Source of the DNA: Candidatus Faecousia excrementipullorum
GTDB lineage: Bacteria; Bacillota; Clostridia; Oscillospirales; Oscillospiraceae
Assembly: GCA_018712825.1 (NCBI GenBank)
Contig: DVGG01000035.1
Location: 1 to 64,000 of the forward strand
Reading direction: 5' to 3'
DNA length: 64,000 bases
The notes below the pieces were generated by a model that did no database searches, was not told the origin of the DNA, and saw nothing but the letters and a program-made list of their open reading frames with translations. The number at the start of each line of letters is the position of its first letter. The first letter of the stretch is position 1. Below, piece by piece: positions 1 through 9,139 of this stretch. The position numbers were made by a program, and so were the translations under genes.

Positions 1-20
1 AACGCTTTTGCCTTACTGCG

Positions 21-67
21 CAAACGCCGCCCTACCGTACCCTATGTACGCCTACGGGCGGCGTTTG
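21..67. repeat. Hairpin, 12-bp perfect stem (CAAACGCCGCCC / GGGCGGCGTTTG)
   Basis: Arms at 21-32 and 56-67 are exact reverse complements; lies at the left window edge. Confidence 0.6.
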
Positions 68-97
68 CTTGTCTTTGTGCCTTTCTTGACAGTCTGG

Positions 98-128
98 CAG
101 CGTGTCAAAAAGGTTTTTTGACACGCTG
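98..128. terminator. Hairpin CAGCGTGTCAAAAA-GG-TTTTTTGACACGCTG
   Basis: 14-bp inverted repeat with A/T tracts, terminator-like. Confidence 0.55.
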
Positions 129-129
129 A

Positions 130-159
130 AAAAATGCGCCCCCTCGGGGGCGCAATTTT
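130..159 (-). terminator. Rho-independent terminator of the formate/nitrite transporter gene
   Basis: TGCGCCCCC-TC-GGGGGCGCA stem; on the - strand it is followed by TTTTTT. Confidence 0.8.
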
Positions 160-161
160 TA

Positions 162-989
162 TTACTTCTTGCCGGCGGCCTTTCTTACATAGGCGTACCA
201 CATGGTCACGCCCACGGCCACGCCGCCCAGGATGTTGCCCAGGGTGACGGGAATCAGGTTGCCCACAAAGTAGTTGCCCCAGGTCAGGCTATCCAGGGCG
301 ATACCGGCCTCGGCAGCGGCGGAGGCGTAGGCGGTCACGTTCTTGGCGAACAGGCCCAGCATGCAGTAGGTCATATCCGCAATGGAGTGGTTGAAGCCGC
401 AGGTGACGAAGAACATGACAGGCACCCAGGCACCGATGAAGCGGCTGGTGCCGTCCTTGCCGGCCAGGCTCATAAGCACGCCGATGGTCACAAGAATGTT
501 GCACAGCACACCCATGAAGAAGGCGTTCTGGAAGGGCATGGTCATCTTGCCCACAGCCATCTTCATGGCGCTGACTGCCAGGGCGTTGCTGCCGGCGCTG
601 AGCCAGCCAAAGTAAGCGCAGATGGCGCTAAGGAGCATGGAGCCCAGGAAGTTGCCGATGTAAACAAACAGCCAGTTTTTCAGCATGGCAGGCAGGGTAA
701 CCTTCTTATCCAGCAGGCTCATGGTGATGAGGGTGTTGCCGGTGAACAGCTCTGCGCCGGTGAGAATCACGGTGCCCAGGCCGAAGGCGAAGAGCAGGCC
801 GGAAATCATCCGCACCATGGAGGTGTTGGTGACAGAGAAGGTAGCCATCTCCGTAACGCAGGAGGGGAAGCCGATGAGCAGACCGGCCAGGATGCCCAGC
901 ACCAGCATCTTGGGGATGGAATACTTGGTTTTTGCCACACCGGCAGTCACATAGTTATTGGCGGTTTCCGCAGCAGTAAACAGATTCAT
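162..989 (-). CDS. Formate/nitrite transporter (FNT) family protein
   Basis: 275 aa multi-TM protein with FNT-like segments (ELFTGNTLI, GFNHSIADM); adjacent to C1-THF genes. Confidence 0.9.
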   Translation of the reverse strand: MNLFTAAETANNYVTAGVAKTKYSIPKMLVLGILAGLLIGFPSCVTEMATFSVTNTSMVRMISGLLFAFGLGTVILTGAELFTGNTLITMSLLDKKVTLPAMLKNWLFVYIGNFLGSMLLSAICAYFGWLSAGSNALAVSAMKMAVGKMTMPFQNAFFMGVLCNILVTIGVLMSLAGKDGTSRFIGAWVPVMFFVTCGFNHSIADMTYCMLGLFAKNVTAYASAAAEAGIALDSLTWGNYFVGNLIPVTLGNILGGVAVGVTMWYAYVRKAAGKK

Positions 990-1057
990 AGTCTGACAGT
1001 CCTTTCTGATATTCTTGTATCGGTAAGAATTTACCTATTTGTTTTTGTAAAAAAGGG

Positions 1058-1090
1058 CTGCAAAAACAGCGGGCTGTTTTTGCAGCGCCA
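1058..1090 (-). terminator. Terminator-like hairpin downstream of folD
   Basis: GCTGCAAAAACAGC-GGG-CTGTTTTTGCAGC; T-rich on the - strand side. Confidence 0.6.
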
Positions 1091-1093
1091 TTT

Positions 1094-1972
1094 TTATACC
1101 TTTTCCGCAGCCTCCACCACATGCTTCATCAGCACGCTGGTGGTGACGGAGCCTACGCCGCCGGGAACGGGGGTGATGGCCTCTACGATGGGCTCCACCT
1201 CGTCAAACTTGGCGTCGCCGGCAATGCCGCCCTTGCCGCCCTTGGCGTTGGGCTTCTCCGGGTCCCAGTTGATGGACACGTCGATAACCACCTGGCCGGG
1301 ACGGACAAAGTCCTTGGTCAGGGAGTTAAGCACACCGGCAGCGGACACGATGATGTCAGCGTTGCGGCAGATCTCGGCGGTGTTCACGGTACGGGTGTGG
1401 CAGGTAGTGACGGTGGCGTTCTTGCCCATGAGCATCATGCCCGCAGGCTTGCCCACCACCAGGCTCCGGCCGATGACCACGGCGTTCTTGCCCTTGCAGT
1501 CAATGCCGTAGTAGTCCAGAATCTCCATGCAGGCGGCAGGGGTGCAGGGGGCGTAGCCCAGGTCGTTGAGGCCCTCGAACACGCCGGCATTGGACAGGTG
1601 GGTCATGCAGTCCATGTCCTTCTTGGGGTCCAGGCGGTTGCAGATTTCGTTCTGGTCGGCCTTCAGGTGCTTGGGCAGGGGACGGAACATGAGCACGCCA
1701 TGGATGGAATCGTCGGCGTTGATCTTGTCGATGGTCTTAAGCAGCTCTTCCTTGGAAACATCTCCGGGAAGCAGGAAGTTGACCACCTTCACACCCACCA
1801 GCTCAGCCCGTTTGGTAGCGCCCCGCTCGTAGCTCAGGTCGCTGGGGTCCTCGCCGCAGCGGATGATGGCCAGAGTGGGCTCCACGCCCTTCTCCCGCAG
1901 AGCAGCGGTGCGCTTCTGCAGGTCAGCATTCAGGGCATCGGTAACTTCCTTGCCCAACAGTAACTTTGCCAT
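1094..1972 (-). CDS. folD: Methylenetetrahydrofolate dehydrogenase / methenyltetrahydrofolate cyclohydrolase
   Basis: FolD motifs (GRSLVVGKPAGMMLM, ATVTTCHTRT, TPVPGGVGSVTTSVL). Confidence 0.95.
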   Translation of the reverse strand: MAKLLLGKEVTDALNADLQKRTAALREKGVEPTLAIIRCGEDPSDLSYERGATKRAELVGVKVVNFLLPGDVSKEELLKTIDKINADDSIHGVLMFRPLPKHLKADQNEICNRLDPKKDMDCMTHLSNAGVFEGLNDLGYAPCTPAACMEILDYYGIDCKGKNAVVIGRSLVVGKPAGMMLMGKNATVTTCHTRTVNTAEICRNADIIVSAAGVLNSLTKDFVRPGQVVIDVSINWDPEKPNAKGGKGGIAGDAKFDEVEPIVEAITPVPGGVGSVTTSVLMKHVVEAAEKV

Positions 1973-1992
1973 GATTTAAAAATCCTCCCAAA

Positions 1993-2610
1993 TCAGTTGA
2001 AGTTTGCCCGCACGCTGGTGAAAATCTCGTCAGCGAGAGCGCAGTACTTTTCCAGCATACCGTTGGCCTTGGCGTTCATTTCCTCGGCAACGGTGCGGTT
2101 TTTCAGGCTCTTGGTGTTGATAAACACATTCAGGCTGGCAGCCTGCAGGCCCGCCTTGCAGCACACGGCGGCGCAGCCGGCGTCGGAAACAGCCAGACGG
2201 CTGCCCTTGGCGGCAAATACAGCCACGTACTCCAGAGCCTGGCAGCACAGCTCCATGATGTGCATGGGAACGGCGCAGGCGGTGATGGTGGCCTCCTCCA
2301 GGATGGCGTCCCGGTTGGGGTCATCCTTGGGGATGCCGTAGGCCTTGGCCAGGGGCACAAAGCCCTTGTCGTCTGCCTCCACCTGATCCAGAAGCTCGGT
2401 CTGGAGGGCGTCGCACTTTTCCTTCAGGGCAATGATTTCTGCCTCCACATCGGCGTACTTCTTCTTACCCACGGTAAGAGAGCCTACCATGTTGCCCAGG
2501 GCGGTGCCGATGGCACCTACGAGAGCGGCAGCACCGCCGCCGCCGGGGGCGGGAGCGCTGGAGGCCAGAACCTCCACAAACTTGCGGCAGGATTCCAGTG
2601 TCATGTCCAT
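1993..2610 (-). CDS. fchA: Cyclodeaminase/cyclohydrolase family protein (methenyl-THF cyclohydrolase)
   Basis: SSAPAPGGGGAAALVGAIGTALGNMV motif typical of FchA/FTCD C-domain; between fhs and folD. Confidence 0.88.
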   Translation of the reverse strand: MDMTLESCRKFVEVLASSAPAPGGGGAAALVGAIGTALGNMVGSLTVGKKKYADVEAEIIALKEKCDALQTELLDQVEADDKGFVPLAKAYGIPKDDPNRDAILEEATITACAVPMHIMELCCQALEYVAVFAAKGSRLAVSDAGCAAVCCKAGLQAASLNVFINTKSLKNRTVAEEMNAKANGMLEKYCALADEIFTSVRANFN

Positions 2611-2655
2611 AATATGTATTCTCCTTAAAATTTATGAAACAGGATGTAGCTTAAC

Positions 2656-2898
2656 AAAAGCACAGGCGGCGGGGCCGCCTCTCGCTGTCCAAAAACCAGG
2701 GTTTTTGGACAATTTTTGCAGTCTGCTGCGCGCATAATTTGTCCCCTCCGGGGACAAATTCCACACTTGCAGCCTGAGAGGTATTTTCTGCCAGGTACAC
2801 GCCCCGGCAGAAAATGATTTTCATTTTCTTTGCCGCTGTAAGCGGCAAACTCTGCGAGGCTTTTAAGAAAAGCACAGGCGGCGGGGCCGCCTGTGCTT
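2656..2898. repeat. Tandem hairpin array bounded by 25-bp direct repeats
   Basis: Direct repeat AAAAGCACAGGCGGCGGGGCCGCCT at 2656-2680 and 2868-2892; perfect hairpins at 2664-2680, 2686-2711, 2736-2760, 2783-2815, 2811-2827, 2829-2849 and 2870-2898. Confidence 0.85.
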
Positions 2899-2913
2899 GG
2901 GGGTGACAAAGAA

Positions 2914-4722
2914 TCAGAACAGGCCAGAGACCTTGCCGGTCTGGGTGTCCACATCAATGCGGCGGTATGCAGGATCGGAGCTGGTACCGGGCATCATGGA
3001 GATGGTACCGGCCATGGGGCACAGGAACTTGGCTCCGCCGTACTCCAGGATATCACGGATGGGCAGACGCCAGCCCTTGGGCACGCCCTTCCAGGAGGGC
3101 TCGTGGCTCAGGGACAGATGGGTCTTAACCATCATGGTGCAGTAATCTGCATACTTGGGATCGGACTCGAAGCGCTTGGCCTTCTCCACAGCCAGAGGAG
3201 CCCAGTCAACGCCGTCGGCGCCGTAAACTTCCTTGGCAATCAGTTCAACACGCTGACGCAGGGGCATCTCCAGGGGATACAGGAACTTGATCTCGCTCTT
3301 CTCCTCGCAGGCCTCCACGACGGTCTGAGCCAGCTCGATGGCGCCTTCGCCGCCCAGTCTCCAGTGGTTGGACAGAGCGCAGCGCACGCCATGGTCAGCA
3401 CACAGCTTCCGCAGCAGAGCGATTTCGGCCTCGGTGTCGGTGTAGAACTGGTTGATGCACACCACGGGCACGATGCCGGACTTCTTGATGGTGGCAACAT
3501 GGTGGAACAGGTTCTCGGTGCCCTTCTCCAGCAGCTCCAGGTTCTCCTGGGTGTACTCCACAGGCAGGGGACGGCCGGCAACCACGGTGGGTCCGCCGCC
3601 GTGCATCTTCAGAGCACGGATGGTGGCAACCAGAACGGAAACGTTGGGGGTCAGGCCGGACAGACGGCACTTGACGTTCCAGAACTTCTCGAAGCCGATG
3701 TCGGCAGCGAAGCCGGACTCGGTCACGTGGTAGTCAAACAGCTTCAGAGCCAGACGGTCGCCGATAACGGAGGACTGGCCGATCGCGATGTTGGCAAAAG
3801 GACCGGCGTGGATCAGCATGGGCTGATGCTCCACGGTGTAGCACATGGTGGGGTTGATGGTGTTGCGCATCCAGGCGGTCATGGCGCCGGCCACTTCCAG
3901 ATCCTCGGTGGTGATGGGCTCGCCGCTGCGGCTGTAAGCCACAACAATCTTGCCGATGCGGTCCCGGAGATCCTGCAGGTCACGGGCAACAGCCAGAATA
4001 GCCATCAGCTCGGAGCCAACGGCGATGCCGAACTTGGACTCCATCAGGTAGCCGTCCTTGGGGCCGCCGATGCCGATGATGATGTTCCGCAGGCCCTGAG
4101 CGCAGAAGTCCATGACCCAGCCCATTTCCACACGCTTGGGGTCAACATCCAGACGCTTCAGACCCCGCTTGGCCAGCTGCTCGTCGTTGTAGTTACGCTC
4201 GTGCTGCATACGGGCGTTCAGGGCTACCATAGCCAGGTTATGTGCATTGATAATATCGTTGATATCGCCGGTGAGGCCCAGAGAGAACTCGGTCATGGGG
4301 ATCAGCAGTGCGTTGCCGCCGCCGGCAGCGGTGCCCTTCACGTTCATGGTGGGGCCGCCGGAGGGCTGACGCAGGCAGCCGCCTACGTTCTTGCCGATCT
4401 TGCCCAGACCTTCAACCAGGCCCAGGGAAACGGTGGACTTGCCTTCGCCCAGGGGGGTGGGAGTGATAGCGGTGACTTCGATGAACTTGCCGTCGGGCTT
4501 GTCCTTCAGACGGTTCATGATCTTAATGAAGTCCAGCTTGGGGGTCTTGCCATAGGGAATGATTTCGTCAGGCAGCAGGCCCAGCTTCTCACGGAAGTAG
4601 TCTACCGAGGGAAGGGTCTTTTCTGCTTCTTCAGCGATCTGCCAGTCCTTGTAGACGGTGGGGTCAAGGGTAACCTTGCCGTTCTCATCTACGTACTTGC
4701 CATCAGTGAACTCGATTGCCAT
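2914..4722 (-). CDS. fhs: Formate--tetrahydrofolate ligase
   Basis: [19 protein letters not shown]-loop and strong full-length similarity to FTHFS; start placed at ATG 4722 ([11 protein letters not shown]) preceded by GGAGG. Confidence 0.95.
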   Translation of the reverse strand: MAIEFTDGKYVDENGKVTLDPTVYKDWQIAEEAEKTLPSVDYFREKLGLLPDEIIPYGKTPKLDFIKIMNRLKDKPDGKFIEVTAITPTPLGEGKSTVSLGLVEGLGKIGKNVGGCLRQPSGGPTMNVKGTAAGGGNALLIPMTEFSLGLTGDINDIINAHNLAMVALNARMQHERNYNDEQLAKRGLKRLDVDPKRVEMGWVMDFCAQGLRNIIIGIGGPKDGYLMESKFGIAVGSELMAILAVARDLQDLRDRIGKIVVAYSRSGEPITTEDLEVAGAMTAWMRNTINPTMCYTVEHQPMLIHAGPFANIAIGQSSVIGDRLALKLFDYHVTESGFAADIGFEKFWNVKCRLSGLTPNVSVLVATIRALKMHGGGPTVVAGRPLPVEYTQENLELLEKGTENLFHHVATIKKSGIVPVVCINQFYTDTEAEIALLRKLCADHGVRCALSNHWRLGGEGAIELAQTVVEACEEKSEIKFLYPLEMPLRQRVELIAKEVYGADGVDWAPLAVEKAKRFESDPKYADYCTMMVKTHLSLSHEPSWKGVPKGWRLPIRDILEYGGAKFLCPMAGTISMMPGTSSDPAYRRIDVDTQTGKVSGLF

Positions 4723-4819
4723 AGTTAGATGTCCTCCTTGATTCCCGGGATATTTCACCACCCCCGGGATGATTTGAAATCCAGGCACCGTGCTTCATCG
4801 TCCGCAACACCCGGCACCA

Positions 4820-4841
4820 TATCGATACTTGATTATCGATA
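4820..4841. promoter_or_regulatory. Inverted repeat TATCGATA-N6-TATCGATA at the predicted start of the fhs transcript
   Basis: Perfect 8-bp arms, lying just downstream of the -10 element at 4849-4854 (- strand). Confidence 0.5.
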
Positions 4842-4848
4842 CAAGCGT

Positions 4849-4877
4849 ATTGTACCACTTAACATAGGGCAAGTCAA
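4849..4877 (-). promoter_or_regulatory. Putative sigma-A promoter of the fhs operon (TTGACT-N17-TACAAT)
   Basis: -35 at 4872-4877 and -10 at 4849-4854 (complement), 17-nt spacer. Confidence 0.7.
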
Positions 4878-4930
4878 CCTATATTTTCAAAATTTTACCT
4901 GTTTTTTTCGGAGAAATATCCCAAGCATAA

Positions 4931-4962
4931 AAGGCCGGAAGCCCGAAGGCTTCCGACCCCAT
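4931..4962 (-). terminator. Terminator of ABC permease gene
   Basis: GGCCGGAAGCC-CGAA-GGCTTCCGACC hairpin with TTTTAT on the - strand. Confidence 0.6.
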
Positions 4963-4967
4963 GAAAA

Positions 4968-5744
4968 TCACTCCAGATTCAGCTTTTTGGAGAGAATCCG
5001 CTCCGTTACCAGGAAGAAAATGCCTCCCAGCACCAGGTATATCCCAGCCATAATCCACAGGAACTGGTTGAAGCGCCCCACATCCAGAAAAACCGGGTAG
5101 GAGGTTCCCCAGAGCATCACCCGCAGAGGGTCCCAGCTGTTGGTGAACACCCAGGACAGCACCGTCTGGATGGCGATGTAGACGCCCACCGCCCAGGCAA
5201 TCCGGTGGCGGTTTGCCAGATGCCCCAGAGCCAGGGACACATAAATCTGGGTAATGGCGGCAAAGGCATAGGCAAGCCCCAGAACCAACAGGGCGATGAA
5301 GGACTCAGGATAGGTTTGGATTGTGGTGCCCAGCCCGGAGAACATACGCTGGTAGTCCTCCATCTGATAGCCCAGAATCATAACGGAGAGAACGCCCACC
5401 CCCAAACTGAGGGCACACACCACCAGGGCGGAGACCACCTTGGAGGTGAGGAGCTGCCAGGGCTTTACCGGCAGAGTGAACATCAGATACCCTTCATCCT
5501 TCAGAAGTCCCAGGTAGAACCGCTGAATCACCAGAACTGCCGTCAGAACCCCGGCGGCGATAATCAGGCCGAAGAATACCAGCATGGCAATTGCCTTCAT
5601 GTCCCATATCAGACTGTCGGCATAGGAGGAGGTGGCGGACACAGAGAAGTGATTGATGGCAGACACCGCCAGCAGTGCCAGCCACAAAGGGATAAACACC
5701 CGGAGCATGGACTTGAAATCGTATTTCAGAAGCTTAAAAACCAT
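4968..5744 (-). CDS. ABC transporter permease (multi-TM)
   Basis: Hydrophobic multi-TM protein directly downstream of the ABC ATPase; start MVFKLLKYDF with GGAGGTG RBS. Confidence 0.75.
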   Translation of the reverse strand: MVFKLLKYDFKSMLRVFIPLWLALLAVSAINHFSVSATSSYADSLIWDMKAIAMLVFFGLIIAAGVLTAVLVIQRFYLGLLKDEGYLMFTLPVKPWQLLTSKVVSALVVCALSLGVGVLSVMILGYQMEDYQRMFSGLGTTIQTYPESFIALLVLGLAYAFAAITQIYVSLALGHLANRHRIAWAVGVYIAIQTVLSWVFTNSWDPLRVMLWGTSYPVFLDVGRFNQFLWIMAGIYLVLGGIFFLVTERILSKKLNLE

Positions 5745-6465
5745 GATATTCACCTCCAAAGGGTTCCGTCCGGAAAATCTCCCGGAACAGGGCGTCTACG
5801 CTCTTGCCCTCCTGCTGACGGAGGTCATCCACATTCTGATGGCGCACCATCCGTCCGTTTTTCAGGAACATGGCCTCGTCCAGCACCCGCTCCACATCCC
5901 CGATCAGGTGGGTGGAGATAAGCACCGTGCCGTTTTCGTTGTAGTTGGTGAGAATGGTATTCATAATGTAGTCCCGGGCTGCCGGGTCCACCCCGGCGAT
6001 GGGCTCATCCAGCAGATACAGCTGGGCCTTCCGGCTCATGACCAGAGCCAGCTGGAGCTTCTCCTTGGTGCCCTTGGACATGGCCTTGATCCGGTCTTTT
6101 TCCTGGATGCCCAGCCGCTGGCACATTTCCGAAGCCTTTGCACCATCAAAGTCCTGGTAAAAGTCCCGGAAAAATCCCATAAGGTCCCGCACCTTCATCC
6201 AGTCTGCAACGTACATCCGGTCCGGCAGGTAGCTCACCTGTCCCTTGGTGTAGGCACCGGGGGTGTGGCCGTCAATCAGCAGCTCCCCGGAGGTGGGCTG
6301 CAACAGACCGCACAGGAGCTTGATGAGGGTGGTTTTTCCCGAGCCGTTGGGGCCCAGCAATCCCACAATCCGGCCCCGGCCGATGGAAAACTCCACCTGC
6401 TCCAGGGCGGTTTTGGTGCCGTAGTTCTTGGTCAGCCCCCGGCACTGGATAATGAAATCGTTCAT
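5734..6465 (-). CDS. ABC transporter ATP-binding protein
   Basis: Walker A GPNGSGKTT, Walker B LYLLDEP. Confidence 0.9.
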   Translation of the reverse strand: MNDFIIQCRGLTKNYGTKTALEQVEFSIGRGRIVGLLGPNGSGKTTLIKLLCGLLQPTSGELLIDGHTPGAYTKGQVSYLPDRMYVADWMKVRDLMGFFRDFYQDFDGAKASEMCQRLGIQEKDRIKAMSKGTKEKLQLALVMSRKAQLYLLDEPIAGVDPAARDYIMNTILTNYNENGTVLISTHLIGDVERVLDEAMFLKNGRMVRHQNVDDLRQQEGKSVDALFREIFRTEPFGGEYHGF

Positions 6466-6830
6466 GGGGTTTCCTCCTTTTCTTGAATCAGCAGCTGGGC
6501 GGCCTCTCCGGCGGTGTAGCCCAGCAGGGCCATTTGCTGCAAATAGGTCTGAACCTGGTGCCGGGCCAGTTCCCGGCGCACATTCTCCAGAATTTCTCTG
6601 TCTTCTGTAACGGTTCTTCCGGCGGTGCGGTTGGTGATTACCAGATTGTCGCTTTCCAGCTGGGAAAGGGCGCGCTGCATGGTGTTGGGGTTGACCCCGG
6701 CCTGGGCCGCCAGCTCCCGGACTGTGGGCATTTTGCTCCCCGGTGCATACCCGCCAATGGCGATTTCCCGCCGGAGAATCTCATACAGCTGCTGCCAGAT
6801 GGGCAGCCCGTCCTGAAAGCTCCATTCCAC
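6462..6830 (-). CDS. GntR-family (YtrA-type) transcriptional regulator
   Basis: N-terminal wHTH (PIWQQLYEILRREIAIGGYAPGSKMPTVRELAAQAGVNPNTMQRALSQLE), short C-terminus; GTG start with AAGGAG RBS. Confidence 0.9.
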   Translation of the reverse strand: MEWSFQDGLPIWQQLYEILRREIAIGGYAPGSKMPTVRELAAQAGVNPNTMQRALSQLESDNLVITNRTAGRTVTEDREILENVRRELARHQVQTYLQQMALLGYTAGEAAQLLIQEKEETP

Positions 6831-6846
6831 AAGACCACTCCTTTCT

Positions 6847-6902
6847 GTATTATTGTATTAACTATCTAATACAATAATACAATACCGACCCCCTTTTGTC
6901 AA
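6847..6902 (-). promoter_or_regulatory. Promoter/operator of the gntR-ABC operon
   Basis: Perfect 14-bp inverted repeat GTATTATTGTATTA-ACTATC-TAATACAATAATAC (6847-6880) covering the -10; TTGACA (6897-6902)-N17-TATTAT (6874-6879) on - strand. Confidence 0.8.
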
Positions 6903-6955
6903 GCACAAAAAATTTTCCCATGGCATACCATGGGAAGGAAGAAAGGGGGAGCATT

Positions 6956-7696
6956 ATGCCCTATTTGTTTTTAAGTCCCTCCACCCAGAAGGCCAATCTC
7001 TATGTGACGGAGGGCAGCGAGCAATATTGGATGAATCAGCTGGCAGACCGGATGGAGCCATACCTTACCGCCTCAGGAATCAATGTGACCCGGAACGACC
7101 CCAATGGCAGCGCCGTGGCCTCCATCCGCCAGTCCAATGCCGGAAGTTACGACTTTCACCTGGCCCTTCATTCCAACGCCGCCCCGGAGAGCCTTTCCGG
7201 ACAGCTCCGGGGGATTGATGCCTACTACTACCCCGGCTCCCGGTGGGGCTACGCCATGGCCCAGCTGGTGGTGGATAACCTGAAGCCCATCTATCCCCTG
7301 CCCCAGAAGGTCCAGACCCGGGCCTCCACCTCCATTGGGGAGCTGCGGCAGACAAGAGCCCCTTCCGCCCTCATCGAGCTGGGCTACCACGACAACCGGG
7401 AGGATGCTCTGTGGCTCACGGGAAATCTGGAGGAAATCGCCCTGGCCCTCTGCCGGGCGGTGACTCAGTATTTTGGATTGCCCCTGCTTACTCCCCGTCC
7501 GGCGGAGAAGGCCGTGGTATCCACCCGCCAGTCGCCCCTCAATCTCCGGGGCGGCCCGGGAGTAAACTTCCCGGTGCTGCTGCAAATGCCCAAAGGTACC
7601 TTAATCGAGGTACTGAACGAATACCGGGATTGGTATGTGGTGCGCCGGGAGGGTGTGGTAGGCTACGCCAACCGACACTTCATTACGCTTCTTTAA
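6956..7696 (+). CDS. N-acetylmuramoyl-L-alanine amidase with C-terminal SH3-like domain
   Basis: Amidase_3-like features (SNAGSYDFHLALHSNAAPE, SALIELGYHDNREDALWL) and SH3b tail (LNLRGGPGVNFPVLLQMPKGTLIEV). Confidence 0.85.
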   Translation: MPYLFLSPSTQKANLYVTEGSEQYWMNQLADRMEPYLTASGINVTRNDPNGSAVASIRQSNAGSYDFHLALHSNAAPESLSGQLRGIDAYYYPGSRWGYAMAQLVVDNLKPIYPLPQKVQTRASTSIGELRQTRAPSALIELGYHDNREDALWLTGNLEEIALALCRAVTQYFGLPLLTPRPAEKAVVSTRQSPLNLRGGPGVNFPVLLQMPKGTLIEVLNEYRDWYVVRREGVVGYANRHFITLL

Positions 7697-8571
7697 TGAT
7701 CTGTCAGAAAATCCGGGATGAAGCCCCGGTCAGCGGCGGCTTCCTCCTGGGTAAAGCCCTCCAAATCATTGAGATACATCCAGCTGAGCACCGCCTCATA
7801 CTCCTGCTGGGTGATTTGCCGGTCAAAGGGAGGCCGCAGCCCGGGCATAGGGGTGTACTGGCGCATGAGGCTCACCAGCACCTGCCCCGGAGCAAAGGTC
7901 TCCCCGATCCAGTCCAGCACCTTCAGGGAATTTTCAATGTGTCCCGGCAGAATCAGGTGGCGGATGATGGTGCCTTTTTTCACCTTTTCCCCGGAAAATT
8001 CCACAGAGCCTGTGATTTCCACCATTTTTCGGATGGCGGCGGCAGCCACAGGGAAATAGTCCTTTGCCCCGGACAGCGCCTGAGCCAGGGCGGAATCGGC
8101 ATATTTCATATCCGGCAGGAAGATGTCCACCGCCTCGGCAAGGGCTTCCAGCACCTCCGGGCGCTCGTAGCCCCCGGAGTTATACACCACCGGTACGGAA
8201 AGCTTGGGCGTAAGTGCCGGTAAAATCGTGGGCAGGTACTGGGTGGGGGTCACCAGGTCGATGTTCTCCGCCCCCTGGGCAATGAGGCTTTCAAAGAGCC
8301 GCCGAAGCTCTTCCCTGTCCATGGCCTTTCCCACAGCACCCCGGCTGATGGCGGCGTTCTGGCAGTAGCGGCAGCCCAGGGTGCAGCCCCCGAAGAATAC
8401 GGCGCCGCTGCCCCCCTGTCCCGCCAGCACCGGCTCCTCCCACTTGTGGAGCATGGCCTTGGCCACCAGGGCGGTATCCGGGCAGCGGCAAAAGCCCAAT
8501 TCCCCCTGGGAGCGGTTTACGCCGCAGGCTCTGGGGCAGAGGCGGCAGGGGTTGTAGGTGAGATTTTCCAT
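7693..8571 (-). CDS. Radical SAM protein, pyruvate formate-lyase-activating-enzyme-like (PflX/COG1313 type)
   Basis: CTLGCRYCQN radical SAM motif; N-terminal CRLCPRACGVNR. Confidence 0.85.
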   Translation of the reverse strand: MENLTYNPCRLCPRACGVNRSQGELGFCRCPDTALVAKAMLHKWEEPVLAGQGGSGAVFFGGCTLGCRYCQNAAISRGAVGKAMDREELRRLFESLIAQGAENIDLVTPTQYLPTILPALTPKLSVPVVYNSGGYERPEVLEALAEAVDIFLPDMKYADSALAQALSGAKDYFPVAAAAIRKMVEITGSVEFSGEKVKKGTIIRHLILPGHIENSLKVLDWIGETFAPGQVLVSLMRQYTPMPGLRPPFDRQITQQEYEAVLSWMYLNDLEGFTQEEAAADRGFIPDFLTDH

Positions 8572-8644
8572 GGACAGGCCTCCTGAAAACCATAAGATAT
8601 GGGTATCATATCACAGAAGCCGGTGGAAGTAAAAATTTTTTGTA

Positions 8645-8690
8645 AATAAGAATAATTCTTATTGACAAATAGGAAACGGTATGCTATCAT
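8645..8690 (+). promoter_or_regulatory. Promoter with Fur/PerR-type box upstream of fur-like gene
   Basis: Inverted repeat AATAAGAA-TAA-TTCTTATT (8645-8663) overlapping TTGACA (8662-8667)-N17-TATCAT (8685-8690). Confidence 0.8.
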
Positions 8691-8725
8691 AGCCCCGTAA
8701 ATGAGTGAGCGAAAGGAGCTGGCTT

Positions 8726-9139
8726 ATGAGAAGCGAGAAGCAGTTCCGGAAGCGCAACGCAATCCTGGCCTACCTGCGGCAGACCAAGGAACACCCCTCT
8801 GCGGAGATGGTGTATGCCCGGCTGAAGCCGGAGTATCCCGACCTCTCTCTGGGCACGGTTTATCGGAATCTTTCCCTGTTCAAGCAGCAGGGAGAAATCG
8901 TCAGCATTGGTACCCTGGATGGCGTGGAGCGGTTCGACGGACACACGCAGCCCCATGTGCATTTCTTCTGTACCCAGTGCGGACAGGTTCTGGATGTGCC
9001 CCAGCTGCCGGCCTGCGGCCAGCTGAGCACCCAGGCAGAGGCCTGTGTGGGCGGAGAAATCCATACCTGCCAGATTACCTTCACCGGTGTTTGCAGCGTA
9101 TGCAATGAAAAATCCTTACAAGGTGGTGAAACAGCATGA
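8726..9139 (+). CDS. Fur-family (PerR/Fur-like) transcriptional repressor
   Basis: [18 protein letters not shown] and [13 protein letters not shown]-terminal CxxC; RBS AAGGAG before ATG 8726. Confidence 0.88.
   Translation: MRSEKQFRKRNAILAYLRQTKEHPSAEMVYARLKPEYPDLSLGTVYRNLSLFKQQGEIVSIGTLDGVERFDGHTQPHVHFFCTQCGQVLDVPQLPACGQLSTQAEACVGGEIHTCQITFTGVCSVCNEKSLQGGETA

Noticed and set aside
102-1511. 469-aa + strand ORF over the FNT transporter and folD region
   Set aside because: Spans two real - strand genes and their terminators; composition typical of antisense artefact.
2893-4728. 611-aa + strand ORF antisense to fhs
   Set aside because: Shadow ORF of a high-GC3 gene; low-complexity His/Gly/Val-rich translation and no family motifs, whereas the - strand product is clearly Fhs.
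4722-4850. Tetrahydrofolate or other riboswitch in the fhs leader
   Set aside because: The leader has hairpins but I could not match it to a known aptamer; needs a covariance-model scan.
7690-7697. Overlapping convergent stop codons of the amidase and radical SAM genes (shared TTAA)
   Set aside because: Noted, but a 4-bp 3' overlap is common in compact genomes and needs no special explanation.
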